From Treponema sp. (GTDB lineage Bacteria > Spirochaetota > Spirochaetia > Treponematales > Breznakiellaceae), in assembly GCA_031268245.1 (NCBI GenBank), contig JAIRXN010000065.1:1-14244 (forward strand): a DNA stretch of 14,244 nucleotides. The letters are read 5' to 3'. This document shows, piece after piece, positions 6,748-13,976 of the stretch. Position numbers and translations under genes: made by a program. The first letter of the stretch is position 1; every line of letters begins with the position of its first letter. Under the pieces are notes generated by a model. That model did not search any database. It had not been told where the DNA came from and was given only the letters and a program-made list of their open reading frames with translations.

Positions 6748-8283
6748 ATGAACACTAATCCTGTAAACATGCAGAAAGCGGTTTCTGCTTATCTTAAATC
6801 TACTCCGCCTGAAAAGGTAAATACTGCTTTTTTGGCCTATCTCTGTAATCTCAGCGAAACTGCGGCCCAGGTTCCGGAAGTGGCCCGTTACATAGTCCGG
6901 GAACTGGAAAACCAGCGGAAACGGGTCAAGCTTATTGCCAGTGAAAACTACTGTTCCATGGCGGTACAGCTTGCCATGGGGAATCTTCTTACGGACAAGT
7001 ATGCCGAAGGAGTACCGCAGCACCGTTTCTATGCAGGGAACGAAAATGTTGATGCCATTGAGTCTCTGGCTATTGAAGAAGCCTGCAGGCTCTTCGGCGC
7101 GGAGCATGCCAATGTGCAGCCGCACTGCGGTGCGGATGCCAATATTCTTGCCTACTGGGCGATTCTCTCCACCCGGGTGGAGACGCCGGCCCTGGAACGC
7201 TTCGGCGAGACGAATCTCTACAAGCTCGGCAATGCCCAATGGAAGGAACTGAAGGCGGCCCTTGGAAACCAGAAGCTTCTCGGTCTTGATTACTATTCAG
7301 GCGGCCACCTGACCCACGGTTACAGGCACAATATTTCCGGCCGTATGTTTGATGTTTACAGCTATTCGGTATCCAGGGAAACGGGCCTTCTGGATTACGA
7401 TGAAATTGAAAAGATGGCGCTGGAGATTAAACCACTCATTCTCCTGGCAGGTTATTCGGCATATCCCCGGAAGATCGACTTTAAGCGGATGCGCCGGATT
7501 GCCGACAAGGCGGGCTCCGTGTTCATGGTGGACATGGCCCATTTTGCCGGCCTTGTTGCGGGGAAGGTCTTTAGCGGCGAATACGATCCTGTCCCCTGGG
7601 CCCATGTGGTAACCAGTACTACACACAAGACCCTCCGCGGGCCGCGGGCGGGCCTGGTGCTTTCTACAAAGGAATTTGCCGAAGCCCTGGACAAGGGCTG
7701 TCCCCTTACCATGGGCGGGCCCCTGCCCCATGTCATTGCAGCCAAGGCCATTGCTTTCCGGGAAGCCTCAAGACCGGAATTCCGCTCCTATGCCGCCAAA
7801 GTTGTGGAAAACAGCCAGATCCTTGCCGCCTCCTGCGCAAAGGAAGGCATAGAAGTTCTGACCGGCGGAACAGATAACCATCTCTTCCTGGTTAATGTTG
7901 CCGCATTGGGCATAACCGGACGCCAGGCGGAAAGTGCGCTCCACGAATGTCATATCACCCTGAACCGTAATGCGCTGCCCTTCGATCCCAACGGCCCCTG
8001 GTACACGGCCGGTCTCCGTATAGGGACTGCGGCCGCCACCACGCTGGGCATGGGCAGAGTTGAAATGGAAGAACTGGGCGCCATTATCTGCCTGGTGCTT
8101 AAAGGGACAAAGCCTGCGCCGGATCCGAAAGATCCCGGCAAAAAGAGCATGGCTAAATATACGGTTGATGAAAAGGTCAAAGCCGAAGCCATTGGACGAG
8201 TAAAGAAACTGCTTGACCGTTTCCCGGTATACCCCGAACTGGATCTTGAATTGTTGAAAGGAGCCTTTGCGGAACATCTATAA
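6748..8283 (+). CDS. glyA: Serine hydroxymethyltransferase, long spirochaete form
   Basis: A PLP enzyme of 511 residues that interconverts serine and glycine with tetrahydrofolate, supplying one-carbon units. The PLP lysine is K294 in STTHKTLRGPR; D262 and H265 lie in VDMAH; the LIASENY motif is at 62-68 and GGHLTHG at 185-191. It is longer than the roughly 420-residue E. coli enzyme because of about 50 extra N-terminal residues and an extra 25-30 residues between 142 and 184, features I recall from T. pallidum GlyA. The phosphate-binding segment reads PHCGADAN where E. coli has PHSGSQAN, so C127 replaces a serine. The start at 6748 is chosen by similarity to treponemal GlyA; neither it nor the next ATG (6769) has a clear Shine-Dalgarno. 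The frame stays open back to 6613, inside the preceding gene, which is not needed for the fold. Confidence 0.95.
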   Translation: MNTNPVNMQKAVSAYLKSTPPEKVNTAFLAYLCNLSETAAQVPEVARYIVRELENQRKRVKLIASENYCSMAVQLAMGNLLTDKYAEGVPQHRFYAGNENVDAIESLAIEEACRLFGAEHANVQPHCGADANILAYWAILSTRVETPALERFGETNLYKLGNAQWKELKAALGNQKLLGLDYYSGGHLTHGYRHNISGRMFDVYSYSVSRETGLLDYDEIEKMALEIKPLILLAGYSAYPRKIDFKRMRRIADKAGSVFMVDMAHFAGLVAGKVFSGEYDPVPWAHVVTSTTHKTLRGPRAGLVLSTKEFAEALDKGCPLTMGGPLPHVIAAKAIAFREASRPEFRSYAAKVVENSQILAASCAKEGIEVLTGGTDNHLFLVNVAALGITGRQAESALHECHITLNRNALPFDPNGPWYTAGLRIGTAAATTLGMGRVEMEELGAIICLVLKGTKPAPDPKDPGKKSMAKYTVDEKVKAEAIGRVKKLLDRFPVYPELDLELLKGAFAEHL

Positions 8284-8305
8284 TGCTCGTTTACCGGAGG
8301 GAGAT

Positions 8306-9271
8306 ATGAATGAATCAATTGAAGGTTTTGCCCGCCGGGTCAGGGAGAATATAGAACGGGTCTTTTTGGGAAAGACTGAAGTCGTCGAGATGCTGATTGC
8401 GGCTTTTCTGGCACGGGGCCATGTGCTTTTGGAGGATGTGCCGGGTACAGGCAAGACGATCCTTGCCCGTGCCTTTGCCGCCAGCGTGGGGCTCTCCTTT
8501 GCCCGGATCCAGTGTACCCCGGATCTTCTGCCCGCGGACATTCTGGGCGTTTCGGTGTGGCGGCAGGGAGAGGAGGTTTTTGAATTCCGTCCGGGGCCTG
8601 TAGCGAATCAGTTTGTGCTGGTGGACGAGATTAACCGGGCAACGCCCCGTTCCCAGTCCGCACTGCTTGAAGCCATGGCGGAAGGCCAGATCTCCGTTGA
8701 AGGTAAACGTATCGCCCTGCCCGAACCGTTTTTTGTGCTGGCTACCGAAAACCCGGTGGAGTTTGAGGGAACCTTTCCCCTGCCCGAAGCCCAGAAAGAC
8801 CGTTTCCTGCTCTCCCTGTCCATCGGGTACCCGGACGAAGAGTCCGAATCGGCCATGCTGGAAAACCAGCGCCGTCTGAGCCACCCGGTAACGGATCTTG
8901 AGGTGGTTGCCGTTCTTGATGAAATTGCCCCGCTGCAGGAAAAGGTAACTCAAATACATGTAGATGCGGCCATAAAGTCCTATCTTCTCTCGCTTGTTGC
9001 CGCCACACGGAAAGAATCAAGCCTGAGGGTAGGGGTTTCTCCGCGGGGGAGTCTTGCCCTCTACCGGAGTGCGCAGGCCCTTGCGGCAATCCGCGGCAGG
9101 GATTATGTTACACCGGAGGACATAAAGCAGATGGCAGGGCCTGTATTCCGCCAGCGTATGCTGCTCTCTTCCGAGGCCTTTGTCCGGGGCATTGATCCTG
9201 ACAGAATCATTGAAGGCATTCTCGAAAAGAACCCGGTGCCGGAGTACCGGTCGGCGCCGGAGCGGCGTTAA
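8306..9271 (+). CDS. MoxR-family AAA+ ATPase
   Basis: A cytoplasmic chaperone-like ATPase of 321 residues, typical MoxR length. Walker A is PGTGKT (46-51), Walker B LVDEINR (105-111), sensor 1 ATENP (146-150) and sensor 2 SPRGSL (245-250); the C-terminal lid follows. MoxR proteins use ATP to assemble or activate partner proteins, often DUF58/VWA proteins at the envelope. The start at 8306 has GGAGGGAG a few bases upstream. A longer reading from 8267 would overlap glyA and has no such site. The gene begins 22 bp after glyA and its TAA shares a base with the next ATG (TAATG), so DUF58 is translationally coupled to it. Confidence 0.93.
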   Translation: MNESIEGFARRVRENIERVFLGKTEVVEMLIAAFLARGHVLLEDVPGTGKTILARAFAASVGLSFARIQCTPDLLPADILGVSVWRQGEEVFEFRPGPVANQFVLVDEINRATPRSQSALLEAMAEGQISVEGKRIALPEPFFVLATENPVEFEGTFPLPEAQKDRFLLSLSIGYPDEESESAMLENQRRLSHPVTDLEVVAVLDEIAPLQEKVTQIHVDAAIKSYLLSLVAATRKESSLRVGVSPRGSLALYRSAQALAAIRGRDYVTPEDIKQMAGPVFRQRMLLSSEAFVRGIDPDRIIEGILEKNPVPEYRSAPERR

Positions 9272-10545
9272 TGTCGAAGGGACGGCAGGACTGGGCAGAT
9301 GTTCATATCAGCGGTACGGCGCTTTTCTTTGCGCTTCCCCTTCTTCTCTTCTATCTCTTTGCGCCGTTTTACCTGCTCCGTTTTGCGGCGCTGTTTCTGC
9401 TCCTCCTCCTGATTGGTTCCCGTTTTTACAGTGAATACCTGATACGCAATATCCGTCTTTTCCGCAGGGACAGGGATCTCAGGCGTTTCCGGGGCGAATG
9501 GGTACAGGCGGAACTGACGGTTGAAAACCATGGCCGGCTCCCTGCCTTTATGCTGGCAGCCGGAGATTCCCCCGGAGACATAGCGGTATTCCGGCAGAAC
9601 CGCAGCCTTCTCAGCCTTCGGGGCCGTTCCCGGATCTTTATTCCCTGGCAGGCATACTGTTCAAGCCGGGGCATCCATACTCTGGGCCCGGCCTTTATCC
9701 GGGGAAGCGATCCCCTGGGGCTCTTCCCGTTCCGTGCACGTGCACGGGAAACTTCAAGGCTTGTAGTTTATCCTTCGCCGGGACAGATTGAAGTAAAGAC
9801 GCCCGGCGGCCTTCCCCTTGGAAACATGATTACCGGCAATCCTCTCTACGAAGACCTTACCCGGCGGCGTTCCCTCCGTGAGTACCGGATCGGAGACGAA
9901 CTGCGGCGGATCAACTGGAAGGCCAGCGCCGCACTTACAGGCGCCGGCAGGGATACTGTGATACTGGTGAACGAGTATGAGGCGGCTATTGCCTCTCCCA
10001 TGGTAATTTTTCTGAATCTTGATCCATACGAATACGGGCTCCGTAAACGTGAATTCTACTTTGAAAGATCCATCGAAGGAGCCGCGGCGCTATGCCTTAT
10101 GGCCAACCGGGACAGACAGGATCTGGGTATCATCCTTTACCATCCTCAGGGCAAGACGCCTCTTACCCTTATCCCTCCCCAGGCCCGTACCCTCATCCCT
10201 ATTCTGGAGCGGCTTGCGGCAATCACACGCCCCCGTGAAGCTTCTCCGGAACATTCCGCCCCGGGGCTCCCGCGCGAAAGCGTGTCCCCGGATATGTATC
10301 CTTCGCAGCGAATCAGAATGAGCGTACAAATGATGCTGAAAGAGGGGAAGGGGCTCCCCTACGGTACCCGGCTTTTTTATGTGGGCCCCGAACGCAGCCG
10401 GGAAGAGTATGCAGTCCTTGACAATCTTAAACGCAGTCATCTTTTTCCGGAATACCTGATACTGGACGAAAAGGCTCTGGAAGAATCAATGCCGGGGAAT
10501 GTCCGCCGTTACCAGATGAAGGAGGCAGGTTACGCCGTCATCTAA
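9271..10545 (+). CDS. DUF58 membrane-anchored protein, MoxR partner
   Basis: A protein of 424 residues with two hydrophobic segments near the N terminus (about 15-50), then a long soluble part. The DUF58 signature REYRIGDELRRINWKASA lies at 203-220, in front of a VWA-like fold that the rest of the family shares. Family members work with MoxR ATPases; their biochemical role is poorly defined. The start codon overlaps the MoxR stop by one base. The last codons encode KEAGYAVI and also contain a perfect AAGGAGG and the apparent ACG start of the following gene, so the two genes overlap by 14 bases. Confidence 0.88.
   Translation: MSKGRQDWADVHISGTALFFALPLLLFYLFAPFYLLRFAALFLLLLLIGSRFYSEYLIRNIRLFRRDRDLRRFRGEWVQAELTVENHGRLPAFMLAAGDSPGDIAVFRQNRSLLSLRGRSRIFIPWQAYCSSRGIHTLGPAFIRGSDPLGLFPFRARARETSRLVVYPSPGQIEVKTPGGLPLGNMITGNPLYEDLTRRRSLREYRIGDELRRINWKASAALTGAGRDTVILVNEYEAAIASPMVIFLNLDPYEYGLRKREFYFERSIEGAAALCLMANRDRQDLGIILYHPQGKTPLTLIPPQARTLIPILERLAAITRPREASPEHSAPGLPRESVSPDMYPSQRIRMSVQMMLKEGKGLPYGTRLFYVGPERSREEYAVLDNLKRSHLFPEYLILDEKALEESMPGNVRRYQMKEAGYAVI
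10519..10534 (+). promoter_or_regulatory. Shine-Dalgarno and apparent ACG start codon inside the DUF58 gene
   Basis: AAGGAGG (10519-10525) is a perfect ribosome binding site. Six bases later, in the frame of the next gene, comes ACG (10532-10534), where an ATG would be expected. No ATG, GTG or TTG occurs in that frame until 10730. In the DUF58 frame the base concerned is the third position of a tyrosine codon (TAC), so T or C there is silent for DUF58. Confidence 0.55.
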
Positions 10546-12130
10546 ATTCAGGCTGGGTAATCCCTTTTACGGCCTTGTTTCGATATACCTGCCCCTTTCG
10601 GGCCTTTTTGCCATCCTTCCTCTCTTCTGGAGGATTCTGGAAGGTCTTCTCGGACTCTTTCCTCTGCCCTTTGCATTCATCTTTTTTCCGGGACTCGCAT
10701 GCGGACTGGCGGCCCTGATCTACCTTGTCATGATGAAGAACCGGCCTGTATCAGCCTCTGCAGACCGGGTTTTTATGCCGGGAAACAATTTTGCCTCCGA
10801 TCTGCGCGGTCTTGTCATTATCATTGTTGTTGCCTATATTTTTTCTTCGCCTTTCAGGATTCATGTTCCGTTTATCAGACGTTTTTTCCCGGGGACAGAA
10901 AACATTCTTGCCGCCCTTACGGCCCTTTACACATGGCCTTTTGTTATTTATATCCGCAGTATCTTTGTTTCCCGTGAACGCTTTGAAGAATTAACTGAGG
11001 AACATTCCGGAGATGAACTGGTACGGATACTGCACGAAGACGCAAGCCTTGTTTCCGAGGCGGATCTCCATACCGGAAAACTCATACAGATCTATGCGGC
11101 GGAGCTGATTGTCGCAGTAATACTGTCGGTTATTTGTTCCGCATTGGGAATAGCCCTTCCGTTCCCCCTTTTTGCCTTTGTGGTACTTTTCTTTTTCGCC
11201 GCGGTTTTTATCTTTGCCCTTCTGGGACTTTTCCGCAGCGAGCAATACTATGCGGGGGAAGGAATCAGCCTTCCGGAAGCGGAGAGGGCAAAGCGTATTG
11301 CCGCCATGGTTTTTTTTACCGTTTTTGCGGGTGTTCCGGCCCTGTTGTTTTCATTGGGGAAGAACATTCTTCCCCTGGCCCTCATCGGCAGATTTTTTGC
11401 ATGGCTCCTGAGTCTTCTCCCCCGTTTGAAGAGCCCCGCACAGACGCTTCCGCCACCGATGCCTGAAATGAACGATGGTATGTTTATGCCCATCCTGCCG
11501 CCCGAATTGCAGGAACTGGCGCAGAACAGCGAACCCTGGCCTTTTTGGGATTATCTAAAGTATCTTGCCATCGCAATAATAATTCTGCTCTTTGCCGGAT
11601 TCATGGTAAAGCCCCTCTTCGACCGCAGCCTTCCCGGCGGATTTTCCCTGGGCAAACGCCTCTCCATGCTTTTTGCCTTCGCTTTCCGCAGCATAAAAGA
11701 GGGAATACGCTCCTTCCTGTACTTTATCAGAAACGGCGAGGCTTCCGTTCCTCTGCCTCCCGACAGAAAAAGAATTCGCCGCCTTGCCGAAGATCTCGGC
11801 GCCGCATGGTCTGTGGCAAAGCGGGAAGAGATGAAGAAGAATGTTACCCTTTTTGCGCGTCTTATTGTCTGGGGGACGGATGTGCGGCAGGTGATCTGGA
11901 AGGCGAATTACGGTCCCGGAGAATACTGCGGCGTACTGGCTTCATCCGTCCCTCCGCCGGCTTGTGATTCATTTGATACCGGTATCCACAATTCCATCAT
12001 CCGCTGCGGGGCCTTGTTTGAAGAGGCTCTCTATGGCGCACAGATACTGTCAAACGAAAAACAGGAAGAGTTCAGAAGCCTTGTTGAGAAAGTAACGGAA
12101 GATCGGGGTATTGTGTCAAACGGTGTTTAG
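10532..12130 (+). CDS. Polytopic membrane protein with DUF4129-like C-terminal domain
   Basis: A protein of 532 residues if read from the ACG at 10532, or 466 from the first ATG at 10730. The frame from 10520 to 10730 is open and encodes two clear membrane segments (around residues 12-32 and 40-64), so I take it as part of the gene; the ATG at 10730 has no Shine-Dalgarno. About seven more hydrophobic segments follow, a proline-rich loop (near residues 305-325), one more membrane segment and a soluble tail. The tail has YGPGEYCGVLAS and, further on, CGALFEEALYGAQ, resembling DUF4129 domains found on TgpA-like transglutaminases; I see no transglutaminase domain. It is the third gene of the MoxR-DUF58 set and overlaps DUF58 by 14 bases. 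Function unknown; an envelope role together with MoxR is inferred. Its TAG overlaps the convergent stop of the M48 protease gene. Confidence 0.7.
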   Translation, partial: TPSSKFRLGNPFYGLVSIYLPLSGLFAILPLFWRILEGLLGLFPLPFAFIFFPGLACGLAALIYLVMMKNRPVSASADRVFMPGNNFASDLRGLVIIIVVAYIFSSPFRIHVPFIRRFFPGTENILAALTALYTWPFVIYIRSIFVSRERFEELTEEHSGDELVRILHEDASLVSEADLHTGKLIQIYAAELIVAVILSVICSALGIALPFPLFAFVVLFFFAAVFIFALLGLFRSEQYYAGEGISLPEAERAKRIAAMVFFTVFAGVPALLFSLGKNILPLALIGRFFAWLLSLLPRLKSPAQTLPPPMPEMNDGMFMPILPPELQELAQNSEPWPFWDYLKYLAIAIIILLFAGFMVKPLFDRSLPGGFSLGKRLSMLFAFAFRSIKEGIRSFLYFIRNGEASVPLPPDRKRIRRLAEDLGAAWSVAKREEMKKNVTLFARLIVWGTDVRQVIWKANYGPGEYCGVLASSVPPPACDSFDTGIHNSIIRCGALFEEALYGAQILSNEKQEEFRSLVEKVTEDRGIVSNGV

Positions 12131-12939
12131 AAACTCACGCCGAAACTCGCCGCTTTTTCCTTCGCTTCGGGTATCCAGTTTTGGATCTGCCTTATCCGGG
12201 TAGAATCCGAAGGGTGGGTTGAAAGTAATTCCGGGGTACTGCCTCCGGAAAGGCTTGCCATTCGTTCCCAGAACGTAACTGCTTCCTGGGGGTTGTAGCC
12301 TGCAATAGCCATCAGGATGAGGCCGTAATGATCCGCTTCGCTTTCATGGCTTCTGCTGAAAGGCAGAATGCCGAAAAGCTGGGAACCTGCCCCGTAGGCG
12401 GTCATGGCCAACTGCTGGGAAGCGGGGCTTCGGGAACCGGTAAGAATGCTTACCCCCGAGGCGCCTAATTGCTGAATAACATCGGCGCTCATGCGCTGCT
12501 GTCCGTGGTTGAGAAGGGCATGGCAGACCTCGTGGCCCATAACTGCCGCCAGTGCGGCTTCAGTCTTGGTAACCGGAAGAATCCCCGTATAGACCACGAT
12601 CTTTCCTCCGGGCATACACCATGCGTTCACCTCCTTGTTTTCTACCAGATGGTATTCCCACCGGTAATCCTTGAGGTAATCGCCGTTGCCTTCGGATTTA
12701 AGCCATTTTTCGGCGGAGCCTTTAATCTTGTCGCCGATCCGCTGTACCATCCTGGCGTCCGCAGTTCCTTCGATGACCTTATTCTCCTTGAGGAAGGTAT
12801 CGTACTGCTGGAAGGAACTTGCCAGAAGCTCCTGGTTACTGACCAGCGCCATGGTACTCCTGCCTGTCATGGGGTTACTGGAACAGCCGAAATAAAGCAT
12901 AACAATAACGGCAATAATGATAAATACGGTTCTTTTCAT
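12127..12939 (-). CDS. M48-family zinc metalloprotease lipoprotein (BepA/YcaL-like)
   Basis: A protein of 270 residues. The N terminus (MKRT, hydrophobic core, then YFGC) is a lipoprotein signal with the loose spirochaetal lipobox and C19 as lipidated cysteine. The zinc site is HEVCH (136-140) with E201 in HESEADHYG as third ligand; H242 in THPSD matches the conserved histidine of BepA-type enzymes. There is no TPR region, so it is a stand-alone periplasmic M48 peptidase, probably in envelope protein quality control. The start at 12939 has GGAG six bases upstream; the longer frame to 12978 adds 13 residues before the signal and runs into the promoter. Its stop overlaps that of the convergent membrane protein gene by four bases. 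Confidence 0.9.
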   Translation of the reverse strand: MKRTVFIIIAVIVMLYFGCSSNPMTGRSTMALVSNQELLASSFQQYDTFLKENKVIEGTADARMVQRIGDKIKGSAEKWLKSEGNGDYLKDYRWEYHLVENKEVNAWCMPGGKIVVYTGILPVTKTEAALAAVMGHEVCHALLNHGQQRMSADVIQQLGASGVSILTGSRSPASQQLAMTAYGAGSQLFGILPFSRSHESEADHYGLILMAIAGYNPQEAVTFWERMASLSGGSTPELLSTHPSDSTRIRQIQNWIPEAKEKAASFGVSF

Positions 12940-12968
12940 GTGTTTCTCCGAGCCCTGAGGTTGAATGT

Positions 12969-12996
12969 AGTATATCAAATTTTATCTACAATTCAA
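12969..12996 (-). promoter_or_regulatory. Promoter of the M48 protease gene
   Basis: On the minus strand TTGAAT (12996-12991), 16 bp, TATACT (12974-12969), about 30 bp before the start codon. TATACT matches consensus at five positions and TTGAAT at four. The -10 lies in one arm of a perfect 10-bp inverted repeat, whose other arm (13027-13036) lies before the antitoxin relic. Confidence 0.6.
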
Positions 12997-13050
12997 GATG
13001 CCGCCGCTTTTGCGCTATGCTTAATCATATACTACACGAAGGTATACAAA

Positions 13051-13379
13051 ATGACGATTGAACAGACCCTGGAAATTCCTCATACTGTCCCCCCGGCAAG
13101 GCACGGCTGGAAGTAATCATTACCCCCGAATTGGCGCGGCCTGATACGGCGGCAACCCTGCTGGATTTGCGCGGTTCCTGCAAAGGGGAAGATACCATGG
13201 CGGTGTATTTTGAGCGCAAACGGGCGGACAAGGCAAAGTCATTCAGAGGCATTTTGAAAGGCAGGGGCATTACCCTTGACCGGTTTATGGAAATGCGGCG
13301 GGAAGATAAGGTAACGGTCACCCTTGCTGTTGCTGCTCAAAATACCTGCGTATCTCCTGTTCCATTCCCTCAAAGTTGA
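13051..13379 (+). pseudogene. Frameshifted antitoxin-like gene relic
   Basis: The start reads MTIEQTLEIP, a beginning I recognise from small treponemal antitoxin-type proteins, behind a GAAGG site. This frame stops after 21 codons (TAA ending at 13116). The next frame, joined at the run of six C at 13089-13094, continues with VPPGKARLEVI, then a stretch ending RFMEMRREDK near 13310, also typical of these proteins. One extra C would restore a single frame; part of the expected N-terminal region between EIP and VPPGK also seems missing. The tail after RREDK runs into the convergent gene at 13318-13379 and looks random. No toxin (for example PIN-domain) gene follows. I read this as a decayed remnant of a toxin-antitoxin pair. 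The family call rests on memory of similar sequences. Confidence 0.6.
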
Positions 13380-13911
13380 TCTTCAAGCCCTCCGCCCGTA
13401 TCTCAATACCCTTCTTCATTACCTGCTCCATATCTTCCCCGCCCGTCTTGCCGGTATACCGCTCCGGGTCTTTCAGCCGCACATAAAGGCACTCCCCTTC
13501 ACCCTGTCCAACCGCCTCAATATCCTTCCATGCGATAAGCCCGAGCTTCCGTCCAAGCTCTGTCCCGTTAAACACTATCCCCTGGGAACTTATCACGAGG
13601 CCGGCGTTCTCTTTGTCCACAGTTTTTATATAATACCGCATGAGGCCGCCACAACCCAGAATTAATCCGAACAGCAAGTGGTTTAACCTGTCCGATTTCG
13701 AAAAAAAGATGATGGCGAAAGCCGCGATGACTGCTGCGATAAAAAGCAACCGAAGAAAGTCCATCTTTTTCCGTTTCTCGTTGTCAAACTGGATGACGGT
13801 TTTTTCGTTATTCTTTCCAAAGAGGATCAGGCAGAGCGCCAGTTCGTTTTTTAACGAACCTATACGCTGTTTTATTCCGCCGTTCCGCACGCTTCGCCCT
13901 GGTTCTGCCAT
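13318..13911 (-). CDS. Small membrane protein with PH-like domain (STM3941-like)
   Basis: About 197 residues. Two hydrophobic segments lie near residues 53-70 and 80-93, followed by a soluble domain with the order seen in STM3941-family proteins: ISSQGIVFNGTE, then IAWKDIEAV, then LYVRLKDPERYTGK. The C terminus is EIRRYFEQQQQG. Function unknown. Two starts are possible: the ATG at 13932 lies inside the 7-bp repeat array and has no Shine-Dalgarno, while the ATG at 13911 follows AGAAGGGA by a few bases and is preferred. The first 40 or so residues do not resemble the family and may come from upstream sequence captured by a rearrangement. The 3' end overlaps the antitoxin relic on the other strand. 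Confidence 0.6.
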   Translation of the reverse strand: MAEPGRSVRNGGIKQRIGSLKNELALCLILFGKNNEKTVIQFDNEKRKKMDFLRLLFIAAVIAAFAIIFFSKSDRLNHLLFGLILGCGGLMRYYIKTVDKENAGLVISSQGIVFNGTELGRKLGLIAWKDIEAVGQGEGECLYVRLKDPERYTGKTGGEDMEQVMKKGIEIRAEGLKINFEGMEQEIRRYFEQQQQG

Positions 13912-13920
13912 AATTCCCTT

Positions 13921-13976
13921 CTGATTGCTCATTACTAATCGCTAATCGCTAATTACTAATTGCTAATTGCTAATTG
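13921..13976. repeat. Array of eight 7-bp tandem repeats
   Basis: Eight units of seven bases on the plus strand: CTGATTG, CTCATTA, CTAATCG twice, CTAATTA, CTAATTG three times. The array sits between two minus-strand genes. It supplies the TAG stop of the sensor gene (13965-13963) and the ATG at 13932 of the membrane protein gene. Every frame through the CAATTAG unit meets a stop. Heptamer arrays of this sort resemble the short tandemly repeated sequences of cyanobacteria and probably change length by slippage. Confidence 0.85.

Noticed and set aside
8267..8305. Thirteen-residue extension of MoxR overlapping glyA
   Set aside because: The ATG at 8306 has a strong GGAGGGAG site and gives the normal MoxR N terminus.
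12940..12978. Thirteen-residue extension of the M48 protease
   Set aside because: It would place hydrophilic residues before the lipoprotein signal and overlaps the -10 box; the ATG at 12939 has its own ribosome site.
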